A DNA stretch of 64,000 nt from Rhynchopus sp. YZ270_cl-10 (lineage: Eukaryota; Euglenozoa; Diplonemea; Diplonemida; Diplonemidae), in the NCBI GenBank assembly GCA_964035575.1, contig OZ037890.1:310001-374000 (forward strand), given 5' to 3'. The translations under genes were made by a program, and so were the position numbers. The notes beneath the pieces were generated by a model. That model was not told the DNA's origin. It searched no databases and saw nothing but the letters and a program-made list of their open reading frames with translations. This document shows, piece after piece, positions 30,601 to 40,285 of this stretch (position 1 is its first letter; each line of letters begins with the position of its first letter).

Positions 30601-31544
30601 TCCCAGCCGTAGATTTTGTTGGTGAAAATGGTGGCCACGTACACATCCGTACCTATGACGCTGACTGTGTCGATGTTTGCCTTGTAGAGGCGGTGCATGT
30701 ACACTACGTCTACTCCATCCTCCCACGACGCGCCAGATCGGGCAAGCACAACAACGTGGTCCCACCAATTTTTAATCGCAGAGCTTACAATCCCATCGTC
30801 GCCGACACTGGCCATAGATATAAAACGGAGTCCAAGAAACTGGGAACGGATGAGAACCGGGTTCATGAAGTCGGTGACGTTGTAGATCTCAAAGTCGGTG
30901 CCATTGTATGACGTGACGTACGAAATGAACATCACGTCGCCGAAGCCGAGGAGGTTGCTAACAACCCCACGGAACGAGAGTAAGAGGGTCCTCTCCCCAG
31001 TCGTGAGGTCAATCCAATAGAGGACTGGCGCAATCGTTGCGTCGCTCGGATTAAATACCATGTACAAACCATTCCCGTGCACAGAGGTCCCCCTCACGGG
31101 AATCCAATGTGGGCTTTCGTAAGTCATTTTCATATCCTCCGAGCACGACGCTTCATCCAGCTTGCTGTACACCTTGTAAAACCCTAACCCTGAAAACACC
31201 GCAAACACCCTCTCACTATCAATATAGCAAAGAATAGTGGGTGCCTGCACCATGTCGCAGGCCTTTGGGAAAGTGGGGTTAGCCGGATCGCTGCCATCCA
31301 GGCGAAACATTTGTCCGCCTTGGATGAAACGCACTGTGAGATTGGTGTCTTGTCGTCGATCCACAAATTGGTGGGATTGGAAGGGTATAATCCTGGACGT
31401 AATGTTCGTGATCGGGTAAGGTGCAAGAGGCGTCATCGTCTGCGGCAGTGTTGTGGGTGCCGCAGTGGGGCTGGCTGTAGGTGTCGTCGTCAGCACTGAA
31501 GCTATTGCAGCTACAGTGCAAAAGCTGGCCGCCAGCGCGGCCAT
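27636..31544 (-). CDS. Three-propeller type I membrane protein (family member C)
   Basis: I use the ATG at 31544 (MAALAASFCTVAAIASVL, signal peptide or anchor); the frame upstream begins at a GTG only. The product is 1302 residues. Two homologous propeller-like domains (about 35-365 and 415-740) each contain strands like FEIYNVTDFMNPVLI and IYGWDLSDIRNPQLIF, typical of LVIVD repeats, and each ends with EVFK(L/F)F before a Pro/Thr linker. A long stalk (about 741-896) holds two near-identical stretches of the type THAPATxxPTNAPVTSIP. A third propeller (about 905-1205) resembles the gene at 20508. A poly-Gly run from a CCA microsatellite (27879-27903), a transmembrane helix (about 1235-1258) and a short tail follow. 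Probable surface protein; binding partner unknown. Confidence 0.85.
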   Translation of the reverse strand: MAALAASFCTVAAIASVLTTTPTASPTAAPTTLPQTMTPLAPYPITNITSRIIPFQSHQFVDRRQDTNLTVRFIQGGQMFRLDGSDPANPTFPKACDMVQAPTILCYIDSERVFAVFSGLGFYKVYSKLDEASCSEDMKMTYESPHWIPVRGTSVHGNGLYMVFNPSDATIAPVLYWIDLTTGERTLLLSFRGVVSNLLGFGDVMFISYVTSYNGTDFEIYNVTDFMNPVLIRSQFLGLRFISMASVGDDGIVSSAIKNWWDHVVVLARSGASWEDGVDVVYMHRLYKANIDTVSVIGTDVYVATIFTNKIYGWDLSDIRNPQLIFSHQLQTGASKLFANQGYGYGWSEYAGDNDQYNRGFIEVFKLFNPTSAPPTPSPTLPPPTHPPATNIPSTAAPPTNVPFTDLPVLVVEPIANSTLIPLVSHNFVRSPSDGEEFPPRFYSQNGGNSMLYVLEGEPGEPSVREEGTLGQAPDMMIYSGVDSAFALYSYMSSYNFFRTLSPPVQNASSSYDSKIYFPLRSMFVRGNGMYLVLNPPDQSSQLPLLQWVDKETGVAKTVCTLPTAVADFAVIGDVMFVSYYGSYEGNDFAIYSISDFMNPVLLHSQLLGFWFFTLSGVGEGLAGAVKVTSRDQFAVLARSGVSWADGVDVVAMYRFPGANIVDTTVSGTTVYVPTMYTKAIYGVDVSDVRNPQITFAHTFESSIMKLYVNQGYGYGWSEYNASDGDEYNRGYIEVFKFFSNTPAPPTLVPTQTPPTAIPATSVPTDTPAETAQPTTLPDVPTTDAPATAAPATVVPGSDAPATDAPATDAPTTHAPATASPTNAPVTSIPMTDIPQTDAPETDVPATDAPTTHAPATVPPTNAPVTSIPMTDIPQTDAPETDVPTTNVPHTISPTPQPTWAPPLPFLGPRAEKAYIELGSISNIVGSGNACGALYAVGETLNVVSVAGDTPDLWSNTHLTLEHAPCLGLAFFGSTQYAVTLCGTTLQGISTAAPASLGWQFPQVGLRAWLVADTVESMALYTISATNDTLALHKWMWAGSKMETLGSILLNAAPDASVVAAIGGHVVYLGIGNTLRVFDVSYLPRRHEPVLPLRSTLTHLVVHNGLLVGMTTDSSLVVLNVTIAEYVSVQEVGSFRISRGTLVVGAERVYVMHDTSVSVFTIESGGALVLSSQLETRVPTVGVVEQRGYLYVAAASGRILVFRDSISVPPVTACGGGGGGGGRADDSKEAGERALVVMAIAFIVLCVSTGVILLLTYYPAAHNRLYCKWTGTIQKELLHSDLGSNSGGENTEMLMRDAVPMC

Positions 31545-32381
31545 GACCACACACCACCAGCAGGAGTTACTGAAGACGTGCGCTGCGCAAAAAAAAAAGG
31601 GGGAGAAAGGGGGCGGAAAGTTACCAAATAATTTGGTAAATAATAGGTTTTCTCCTCTGTAGTGTGGGGTGTGTGGATGGTTTGAAAGTCAAGGGTGTGG
31701 GGGTGGGTTAATGAAAAAAGTGTTGAAAAAACCAAAAAAATGGCTGGTTCTCTGCTTTGGCTTTTGTGTTTGGGGTGTGCGGGTGGGGGTGGGAAAAAAA
31801 AATGTAAAAATAGATGTTGCAATAAAAGGGTGTATGGGGGTGATCTCTTTTTGTGAATGAACAGCTGAAATGGTGTGTGATGGGTAGGGGGAGGTGTTGC
31901 GGGAGGGGAGTGTGGAGAGGAAGAAAAAGATGAGTATATCGCAAAGAGAGAAAAACACAATGAGGAAGGAGTTAAAGGAAAAAAGAAGAAGAAAAAAAGA
32001 AAGAAAAAAAAAACAATGTATTTCTTCTCGGTCTTAGTTTTTTTTTTTTTGCTTCTTTCTTTGCTTATTTTTCAAACTTAGTTTTTTGTATTAGTGTAAA
32101 ACACCCAAGGATGCACTCCACAATACAATTTTTCCCACCCACCTTACCCCCTTCCCTATAACGACATCTGCTAACTCATTTAGAATCAAACACCTTTGAT
32201 GTGGAAAAAAAAAAACTCCACAAAAAAGAGGTAGTTTTCCTCATAACAGATGCGACACTTATCTTCTTCCTTTTATCCATTATCCCCCCCCCTTTATCAC
32301 AATCCGACAAACACACACACTGCTCACGCAACGACGATCATGCGTCAGATGCTGAGCAACAAAAGGAGGTTTTTTTTTATA
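31545..32381. other. Spacer upstream of member C
   Basis: On the coding strand a T-rich tract followed by GCGCAG lies 35-50 nt before the start of the gene at 27636-31544, a likely splice acceptor. The rest is A/G- and T-rich with an AGTGTAG-stem module at 32071-32124. No gene seen. Confidence 0.55.
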
Positions 32382-33303
32382 TCACACATTCTCCGAAACT
32401 GCGTATCACTTGTGACCAACCATGGAGCCAATTTAAAGTGACTATTTTTCCACTAAAAAAATTCTCCGACCCCGGAATTTTTTCAGATCGCTCCGGAAAT
32501 GCCATTCCGCGCCTTTTTGCAAAAAAATATTGCACCCTGAGGTCATTAAACGTCTGTGTGCGTTGACGGGTGGATCCTACTAATTTCTCGCGCCCCAAAA
32601 AAAATATTTTTATTTTTATTTTGAAAGATCGGGTGTGAAAACGTTCAATTCCGGGGTCGGACGATTTTTTTTATGCCTCTCTTCATGTCGCAAAGGATTT
32701 TGGGAGGGAGGGGCGTTTTCAGGTATTCCCTGTACTTTCCTAAGAGATCAGGTTAGAAACCCCTTTTTGGGTGGTCTTCGGTGACTTATTCCACTAAAAA
32801 CGTTTTTATCAAAAGTTGCCAATTTTTTTTTCTTTGGAATTATTTTCAACAATTCTTTCAATTCTGACGATTTTTTTCCGCCGGAAAAATACTATGTGTC
32901 AGCCAGGTTTCGGTGGAGCCAACCCCATTTTTACACACAAATTGCAGCCAAATTGCCCTGTATATGGGTGTTCTACAATGGAGCCAATCCAATTTAATAG
33001 TTTTTTGACTAAATTGCTCGATTTTTTTTTCTTTGAAAAGTTTGGAGTCCGGAAACACCATTCCGCGCATTTTCAGACAGAATTATGCATCTGTCCTTTT
33101 CTCACCTGTTGCTGAGATTAGGAGGTAAAAACTCTCACGGTGATTTCAGAAAAAAGATTTTTTTTATTTTTTTGAGATTTTTATTTCTTTTGAAAGCGCG
33201 GTTTCGAAACGTTCAATTCCGGGGTCGGACGATAAAAAATATGCATCTGGGCCGAGTGAGTGAAAAATCTGAAAAATGATACGCAATTTCGGAGAATGTG
33301 TGA
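32382..33303. mobile_element. 922-bp DNA element with about 25-bp terminal inverted repeats
   Basis: TCACACATTCTCCGAAACTG at the left end and CAATTTCGGAGAATGTGTGA at the right end are inverted repeats extended by CGTATCA / TGATACG, and TATA flanks both sides (TA or TATA duplication). Inside, two blocks repeat: TTCAATTCCGGGGTCGGACG at about 32646 and 33210, and TGGAGCCAAT with CATTCCGCGC at about 32425-32510 and 32979-33070. No transposase frame. A TA duplication would suit Tc1/mariner-like mobilisation, but this is inference. Confidence 0.78.
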
Positions 33304-33714
33304 TATATAGAGATGACAAGAAAAATCTCTGCCCCATTTACACACAGCTTGTTTTTTTTTTGTTCATTAAAATAAGAGGGAAAATGTTTGGAGGTGTGAG
33401 GAGATAATGCATTTTTCTTTTTTGTGTGCTTTTCGGGGGGGGAAAAAAAACGAAAAACAACGAAAACAAAACGATTTTTTTTTTGGGGCAAAAATAAGAG
33501 GAGGTTACACGAGAGAAAAAAAAAAAGAAAAGTATTTAAGATGACCCTAAGCCCTCTCGTGCTTAGTCGCCTTATCATTTCTTTAGAAAAAAAAAATGAA
33601 GATAGAAGTTGGCAGTACAAAACGCCTCTGGGATGTAAGGTACTGTTTGCTTCGTTGAAAAAGAAAAAAAATGGTAAAATGTGCCAATACCCTCAAGTTT
33701 TCAATTGCAGCCAC

Positions 33715-33745
<31 letters not shown>

Positions 33746-35029
33746 TGAACGTGCCTTGTCTGCACACCCAATAAAAACAAAATAGAAGGTTAAGATGATA
33801 CCCAGCCTCTCATGCCGTCATCTAAGCCCAAAGGAGGTCTGCAAACAATGTGTTGTGTTAATCTTTCAAACTAACACAACAAAACAAAAGGTGAAATTGA
33901 TGGGGGGGTATAAAAGGGTAGTCTAGATGCTTTCTCAAATAAAGGCCGCGGGGGTGAAATGATCAGTTTTTTTTTTTTTTGTTTGTTTGTTTGAAAACTT
34001 GGTTGTATTAGTGTAGACACCCGAGAATGAACTCCACTATATATGTATCGAAGCATCATCATCACATCAAGAAGAAGACAACAAATTATGTTTTAAAAAA
34101 AATTTGTTTCTGGAAAAAAAAAAAAAAAAAAAGTAAGAGAACTAAACGCCCTCAGATTCTTTTCGTTTTTTTGACAGAGCATCTAATTCATCTTGAGTAA
34201 GTGACAAAGATGTGATACAGGATTGGAAAAAATGTTGCTTTTTAAAAAAACTAATCATTTCTCCCCGCCAGCAGTGCGTCATAGAAAAACACCCTTTTAA
34301 AAAAAAAGTAGAATTGAAAAAAAGAAAAAAACGTGCGAGTCACCTCATGGCTGATGCAGGCACGTAAATTTAAAAAAAAAAAAAGAGAAAAGTTCACAAA
34401 GATGAAAATGCTTTCTGTGCACACATCTAAAAATTTTTTTTTGAAAAATTTGTTGGAATAGTGTAGTTGCCACCTGTGCAAGCTCCACTGTCATTGTCGT
34501 TTTTTTTTGCAGTGCTCTTGAAGAGTAATAATACGAGTTTTTGGCAAAGATGAATTACCGCACCGTCACCTTTTTAAAAAAAGAAACTTGAAAAAAAGGG
34601 AGGTAGAGTGCGAACCCCTCAGTGGACGCAGGCACTCGGGAAAAGAAAAGAAAAAAAGAACAAATATGGAGACGGGGAACAAGAGAGGACACAACATAAA
34701 AAAATCACACACAAAACAAAACACACACACGACCCTTCTGGACGGACCGTGGGGGGGGGAGAGGGGGGGGGAAATAGCACACATAAACCCCTTCCCTATC
34801 TGTGCAAAAGGGAGGTTTAGATCAGAACTGTTTGGAGGCAATGCATAAAGACAGAGCACGCATCATGGGCGCACACAGTCCTTATCCGTGCCTATCCATA
34901 TCAAATGGTTCAAAAAATGGTAAAAAACAAATCGCTACAAAAACATCACTCGGAACATGCATTTTTCTGCATTTTTATTTTTCGCTGTTCTTTTGAGAGG
35001 AAATCAATTGTAAAAAAAAAATAACGATT
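33304..35029. other. Spacer made of short modules joined by A/T runs
   Basis: This 1.7-kb stretch is almost a string of modules: 33538-33575, 33611-33650, 33743-33772, 33792-33828, 33991-34040, about 34335-34366, 34397-34432, 34441-34492, 34609-34637, separated by poly(A) or poly(T) of 10-25 nt. No gene seen. Confidence 0.65.
33792..33828. repeat. Spacer module family 'AAGATG/CATCTT', representative copy
   Basis: AAGATGATACCCAGCCTC then TCATGCCGTCATCT: an outer stem AAGATGA/TCATCT with a variable interior. Relatives at 7837-7873, 18672-18700, 19637-19672, 22914-22954, 26902-26940, 33538-33575, 34397-34432, 40193-40222, 52850-52889 and 57315-57350. One subset shares CCTAAG...CTTAGTC inside, another shares ATGTGC...GCACA. 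Confidence 0.75.
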
Positions 35030-36295
35030 TTACAGGGTTCCGTTGTACGTCCCATACCACGCTGTGGTGTTGTAATAATCGTCGGCCACGACAAAGACCG
35101 CTGTGTGGTCAGTGTGCGCGTTGAAGGTGGGCCACTGGACGAGCACGTCATACATGGAGGTGGGGTTGATCCCGTCCTGGCCGAGGGCTTCGATGTGAGC
35201 GTTACCAGGGCCCCTTCTGTCGTCTGCGGCGGGTACAGGTTGCCACCTGTCGTAGTTCGTCTCCAGCCTCCACCAGCCGTTGGGCTCGGTCACATTGAGC
35301 TTCCATACGTCAATAGCATCACGCCTTTCACGCGCAATGACGGCACCCTGTCCAGGCTCGGACCCGCTAGTAATGAAGTACATTGGTGCAATCAGAGGGT
35401 CGTTTGACAGCTTGTCGACAAGGTCGTCATACGAGGTGGCATGCGTCATCGCGTCTCTCGCAAGCAACGACGGCGTCTTGCCGCCCTCAAGCAGCATCTC
35501 TATGATGTTCTCCAACAGCTTGCCCCCTTGACACCGTGCGTCCATTGTTAAGGCGAACCCTCCCTTCCCTCCTTTCATTGCGTTTTGCACACCGATGTAC
35601 GTCGCGATAGAGGTTCCGGTGAACACCTTTGACCCGTTCTTGTAGAACTCCACTTCCCAGAGGTAGTCACGCAGCACTTCAGGGATGTTCCAATCAAAGT
35701 TGCGACCGTGAACGATCTTTCCATCAGGACGCTGCGCGACGATCGAGGTGCAGGTACCAGGAGGCCCGGTCACACCACCGCCGATCTTTGTCTTAAAGGG
35801 GTAGACCACGTCAGTGTCGTTCTTGCACTCACCGGTCGGACCGGTGTCGTTCCAGTTGCTGCAGTTGATGCCGATGTTCTCAAGGACGTACATCAAATTG
35901 CATGCGACAATCTGACCCCTATTCGTATCCAGGGCAGTCGCAATGCCGTCAATCTCCTGCGAGTATTCCTCTCCGAACCCACGGTAGTCTGCAAGAGGTC
36001 CAAGCGCGTTCTCGAGCAGCAGAACCGCCCATTTGGGGACAAGCTCGTCCAAGTAGGCGGTGATTTGCTTGGGAAGATCTTTGTGTGGGGACAGCGCTGC
36101 GTACCATCTGTCCTTTGGTGGGAGGTCCAAGTTGACCTGAATGTGCGGGGGGACTTTCGGCACCATTTGCTTCAATCCTGCAGCGTTCTCGAGTGTTGCG
36201 TTGTTGATCCAGTCGACGTTGCCGCCATGGAAGTTGCATTTCGTGTCATTCGGCAGCGCCGCTGATACGAGGCAAAGCCCCACTGTCGCAAGCAT
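35030..36295 (-). CDS. Acid ceramidase / N-acylethanolamine acid amidase-like hydrolase
   Basis: 421 residues from the ATG at 36295; the frame extends three codons further but only to a TTG. The start begins with a signal peptide (MLATVGLCLVSAA) and lies about 35 nt after TTTTCATCACAG on the coding strand. The family signature is clear: the Ntn-hydrolase nucleophile Cys182 in GTCTSIVAQ followed by GKIVHGRNFDW, where autocleavage normally frees the cysteine. Upstream, IDGIATALDTNRGQIVACNL and YVLENIG fit the alpha subunit, and downstream GGFALTMDARCQGG fits the beta subunit. Enzymes of this family hydrolyse ceramide or fatty-acid amides in lysosomes. Several N-glycosylation sites are present. 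Substrate choice between ceramide and N-acylethanolamine cannot be told from sequence by eye. Confidence 0.92.
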   Translation of the reverse strand: MLATVGLCLVSAALPNDTKCNFHGGNVDWINNATLENAAGLKQMVPKVPPHIQVNLDLPPKDRWYAALSPHKDLPKQITAYLDELVPKWAVLLLENALGPLADYRGFGEEYSQEIDGIATALDTNRGQIVACNLMYVLENIGINCSNWNDTGPTGECKNDTDVVYPFKTKIGGGVTGPPGTCTSIVAQRPDGKIVHGRNFDWNIPEVLRDYLWEVEFYKNGSKVFTGTSIATYIGVQNAMKGGKGGFALTMDARCQGGKLLENIIEMLLEGGKTPSLLARDAMTHATSYDDLVDKLSNDPLIAPMYFITSGSEPGQGAVIARERRDAIDVWKLNVTEPNGWWRLETNYDRWQPVPAADDRRGPGNAHIEALGQDGINPTSMYDVLVQWPTFNAHTDHTAVFVVADDYYNTTAWYGTYNGTL

Positions 36296-36870
36296 ATTGG
36301 GCAAGAGCTCTTATGAAAAAAATGTCTGTGATGAAAATGATGGAAATAGAGGATAGGAGGATAGAGGATAGAGAAAGAGACGTTTGTAAGATGGCTCCGA
36401 AGTTTCTCAGCCACCGTTGATTACTATCAAAAGAAAAGGTTGTACCTCATCAGACTCTCACGATACGTCACCTTTTGAGCAGAAATCGATAAAAAGAGGA
36501 ACAGAAGGAGAAGGAGGAGAGGGTGGGGTTATTTGGACAAAGAAGAGAGGGATAAGGGGGGCCGTTTATTTTTGGATGATTTTCCAAAGGGAGTAAAAAA
36601 TAGAATAAAAAAAACTCCAAAGAAAAGAACGTCTCCACGGACGTAAACCCAACCCAAAAATGAAGTTTGAGATGTGTTTTATTCTTTCTATGGTGTGGCA
36701 CGCCCCAAAAAAAAAGTCATATTTGTGTAGTTCTTATGTAGTGCTTATGTATTGTAAAAAGGGGGGATAAAAAAATTTTTCCCACCCATTGTGTTAGAGC
36801 AGGCCTGACGCTAAACAGCTACAAAAATCGCACTTTCGGGCTTGGAATTCCGGTTTTTTTACGGGTTTTT

Positions 36871-37311
36871 CTACACAGGAATCAGACATTTTTCGACCTT
36901 GGTCCATGGCTGGTGGTGAAAATCATGATTTTTTTTGCCCACGATACGTTTCGAACATACGCGCCGCGCGAAAAAGGTCCTCATAAGCTCAATTCTGGAA
37001 ACAAATACGGGGGAAGCGAAGTCTTCCAACTCCTCCGCCCTCCGTTTTCTCTTGAACCTGTGACGCTTGTCGCTGAGAAACAGGGCAACAGCGTGTTCAA
37101 GAATATTCCCCATCTCTTCGGTATTAAACTCGGGTGCCTGTTCATGAAGAATCATCAGCTTCTCAATAGTGCTGTGAGAAAGGCGGTGGCGTCTCTTTGC
37201 GTAGATGTGGTCCAGGAGAGAGAATCCTCGTTCAACAACAACGGAAGACGGGAGTGCAACGACCGCAGCCTCCAAAACCCGTGCGAGAGTATCCCATTTT
37301 CCGACTTGCAA
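36871..37311 (-). pseudogene. hAT transposase C-terminal (dimerisation) domain, 5'-truncated
   Basis: A 146-codon frame contains the hAT C-terminal dimerisation signature: WDTLARVLEAAVVALPSSVV, VERGFSLLDHIYAKRRHRLS, then IEKLMILHE. The catalytic N-terminal part and zinc finger are absent, and the frame is cut near 37311 by unrelated sequence and repeat R. A hAT-like left end CAGGCCTGACGCTAA lies at 36800, just beyond the 3' end of this frame, in the orientation expected. It is best read as a dead relic of the autonomous family that could have mobilised the elements at 12838 and 60837. Confidence 0.85.
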
Positions 37312-37345
37312 TGATCAAGAGCAAGAAGACTTCGAGAAAACTGCG

Positions 37346-37545
37346 TTCTGGCGAAGCCACGGTACGCAACATTTCAAAAAATTGCGCTTAAAATTGCACT
37401 TTTTTTTACAGCCAAGCTATGTCATGGGGAGTGTGGAATGCAAGCTTGCGCCGCAGGCGCACCGTACGCTACTTATATTTGACCATGTCCTTCTTTCTCA
37501 CTCCTCATTGGGTTCTACGAGCTCCGTCCGTCAAATGGTGGGTCA
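37346..37545 (+). repeat. Dispersed repeat R, copy 3
   Basis: Same order of landmarks as at 12443: CTGGCGAAGCCACGGTACGC, GCGCTTAAAATTGCAC, CTATGTCATGGG, CAAGCTTGCGCCGCAGGCGC, then CCGTCAAATGGTGGG further right. Lies directly upstream (on the minus strand) of the hAT transposase fragment. Confidence 0.8.
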
Positions 37546-38093
37546 CAACATGCAGCAAAGTTCGCAGCTATGCTAACTGCTCCCACGTTCACTTTGCATT
37601 TTTCCTTCAAAGTCAAGTACTGACCATATTTTACACACAAAACCTGAAAATGGCCTGTATAAAACTGACACATGCATTTTAGGTCAACAATACTCATTTC
37701 TCAGCGCAAAGTGACCCCATCACAGCACGCACAGACTCGGAAGAACCGAAAACAGAAAAAAAATTTCCCGATTTTTTGTAGGCAAAAATTGGTGAAAAAA
37801 TTTTCCGGCCCCCCCGGACCCCCCCAAAAAAGGTCACTTCTAAAAAATATTTTTTCCCTTAAACACCCCCAAAAAAAAGTCATTTTTGTGTAGTTCTTAT
37901 GTAGTGTGTATGTACTTGAAAAGTAGGGTAACGTGCCACACCATTCTATGGTTTTTTGATCTTTTTTAAATTTTTTGTCGATAAATCGTCTAATCACCAC
38001 CTTGGTGGGTAACTAAGCTCTGGGTCCAAGCCCTTTTTTATACTTTTTTATTGTATAATTGTGTAGTTTGCTGTGCAAAGCCCCTCCATTCTT

Positions 38094-39038
38094 TCATCGA
38101 TCTTTCCGATACAGTAAAAGACTTCTCTTCCCAAACTCACCACTACAACGTTCTGTGGAATCGGACAACATATCTTCTAGTAGTGTAAACCCCAGGCCTT
38201 TGAGGAAAGGGTCAAAGTCTTTGGGATTCATTTTGATTTCTATGTCCCGCTTTTTAAATTCTGCGGTGGTTATGCGCTGGATTGCTTTGCGGTATGACTT
38301 CCAGGTTTGCGGTTCAAACACAAAATACCCGCCAACCTTCAGCAACGAATGAATCCTGCAAAACGCATACTGAATACCACTGTCTCCATAGTGGAGATGC
38401 ACCCACTTCGCCACCGAGAACAACGACACCACATCGTACTGGCACACCCCTACCGGTATTCCTGGTATTCTCTCCGCACCACACACCCCACACTCACCCC
38501 CTCTCGCACACGGCACCTCTTCCTTGCTATTCACGATGTTAACCGCCTTAAACTCTGTACTCCTCTTCCCCTCTTTGTCTTCCCCGTTCAATCCCAAAAC
38601 CGACAACGGAAAGAAATCTGCGTCCTTTTCGAAAGCATTTGGCAGCGCTGCGGTGGCACGATCGGTTAACGATTTGTCAATATCAATTCCGACTAGGCGA
38701 GAGGCGGAAACTGCGGAGGCAATCGCATTAGAGAGCTGCCCGGTATTGCACCCAATGTCCAGCCAGGTTGGTTGAGGTGCAAAGATCGTCTTTCGGAGAG
38801 ACATCGCGGCAACCCGGTGGTCGGTCTCCAGGGAACGGCGGCTATAGTACGAAGCGTAGTTCCCGTGGACGTACTCAGCGTCTGTCAGCACAGCGCGCTG
38901 CAGGCGCCGCTTCTTCCGTGCCTCCTGCGGGGTGACCCCCTTCTCGACAGCCCGCTTCCGTAGCCGCCCTGCCTCCCTTCTGTTCTCCTCAAAATTTTCA
39001 ACCGGGTTGACATCTGGCTCTTCAGAGCTTTGATCCAT
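38094..39038 (-). CDS. MEPCE: Bin3/MEPCE-type RNA methylphosphate capping enzyme
   Basis: 314 residues from the ATG at 39038 (MDQSSEEPDV); the longer frame upstream is spacer containing a repeated module. After a basic Arg/Lys-rich segment (about 20-50) come the family hallmarks: YVHGNYASYYSRR (56-68), the S-adenosylmethionine motif LDIGCNTGQLS (93-103), an acidic motif-II strand VGIDID, and the Bin3 signature FSVAKWVHLHYGDSG with FCRIHSLLKVGGYFVFEPQ and TWKSY (about 207-250). Members of this family methylate the gamma-phosphate at the 5' end of 7SK snRNA (MEPCE) or related small RNAs. The insertion with several Cys residues around 178-190 is not usual for the family. Neighbouring genes are not functionally related as far as I can tell. 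Confidence 0.93.
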   Translation of the reverse strand: MDQSSEEPDVNPVENFEENRREAGRLRKRAVEKGVTPQEARKKRRLQRAVLTDAEYVHGNYASYYSRRSLETDHRVAAMSLRKTIFAPQPTWLDIGCNTGQLSNAIASAVSASRLVGIDIDKSLTDRATAALPNAFEKDADFFPLSVLGLNGEDKEGKRSTEFKAVNIVNSKEEVPCARGGECGVCGAERIPGIPVGVCQYDVVSLFSVAKWVHLHYGDSGIQYAFCRIHSLLKVGGYFVFEPQTWKSYRKAIQRITTAEFKKRDIEIKMNPKDFDPFLKGLGFTLLEDMLSDSTERCSGEFGKRSLLLYRKDR

Positions 39039-40285
39039 GGGGGAGTGGAGAGTGGAGAGGAGGAGAGGAGGAGGAGGAGGAGAAAAACTTTGTGTAAAAA
39101 AGACGTAAGCCTTGCCTGAAGGGGAAGTTTTTTGAAATGGGGTGTGAATTTCAGGTGAAATAAAAAAAAAAAATTTGGCTTGAAATACAATAGCCCGCTC
39201 GTTGACAGTATACCTTGGTACGGTGGGTGGTATGCAAGAAGGAGGAGGGAAAACGAAGAAAAAAAAATAAGGATTGGTTCTTTCTTTTTTACTGAACTCT
39301 GTTATTTTTAACACTCGGTTTGTTGCTTTTAAAACGATGCAGACTTCAGGGGGAGACTTCCCCCTTTAAGGTTTCGTTCAAGGTTAGCGTTGCTTCTGAG
39401 ACCCACCAATCGAATGGAGGAGATCTAACCCATGCACGTTCTTGCACCCACCCAAACCCCACCCGATTGACTATTGACGGACTGTGTGTGATGCTACCAT
39501 CAGAAATGTATCTATGGAAGAATGTTCCTGCACAGATATGCTCTGATGGTAACATCCTTCCGCGCACAACAATGTTACATATACCATAGGCTAGACTACT
39601 GGAACAGAAGGAAAAAAAAGTTGAAAAAAAGGTGAATATGCTACAACGTGCATGCACATATTTTCACAGAACTGACTCTTTGTACACATGTCCCAAGAAG
39701 AGTACCCAAATATGTTCACTTTGCGCGAACAGATTGGGGTACGAGGGGTTGCAAGTCCTTTTGCACACTGGGAGGACTTTGCACAAATTCTCGTTTCTTA
39801 ACGAGTTCAGCCAACCTCGTACCAGAGCGGGGTAAAAAAAACAGCAAAGAAAAAATTGTGTGAGTCACAGATAGGAGACCTGACATTGATTTTTTTTGAA
39901 GGGATTTTTTTACGAAAAGTTTTGCCACAAACGGCACAGAAAAAAAAGTAAAGAAAAACTGTAGTTGTTGATGCAGGCACCTCCGACTGACCCACATACG
40001 ATGCCAGCCATCCGGATGAAAGCACAGAAAAATAAAGAACGGACGCACTCCCATCTACCAATAACAACAAGGCTCAGACGCTTTCCCGTTAAGTGTATCG
40101 CACAGGAAAGAAGGTGTGCAACTCATCCAAGCACACTAGAATCGTTGGTAAAAAAAGGGGATACTGTTTGAAGATCCTTCGCTTCACAGTCAAGATGAAT
40201 GCCTGACGTGCATATCTTAAGAAAGAAGGCGCGAATATACGAACACAGAAGTGGCTCAAGCTGCAGTCACCTGAAAAGGGAGGTG
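39039..40285. other. Spacer with CCAGCC-family and other modules
   Basis: Contains the minus-strand pyrimidine tract (39045-39090) before the MEPCE start, a GTACCTTGG module at 39177-39230, the CCAGCC module at 39961-40026 and an AAGATG module at 40193-40222. 39320-39900 shows no convincing gene. Confidence 0.5.

Larger units (their letters stand above)
36691..37943. mobile_element. Element with TGGTGTGGCACG ends and 5-bp target duplication, carrying an hAT relic
   Basis: TGGTGTGGCACG at 36691-36702 and CGTGCCACACCA at 37932-37943 are exact inverted repeats, flanked by TTCTA on both sides (36686-36690 and 37944-37948). Inside the left end and inside the right end lies the same direct repeat (AAAAGTCAT then TTTGTGTAGTTCTTATGTAG). 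The end and subterminal sequence (GCCCCAAAAAAAAA then GTCA) match the 81-bp element at 49282-49362. The middle holds an hAT left end at 36800, an hAT transposase fragment and repeat R, so this is probably a small element enlarged by nested insertion. Confidence 0.78.

Noticed and set aside
38094-39314. Longer N-terminus for the MEPCE gene
   Set aside because: The extra 92 codons read through a dispersed GTACCTTGG module and homopolymers; the family region starts well after the ATG at 39038.
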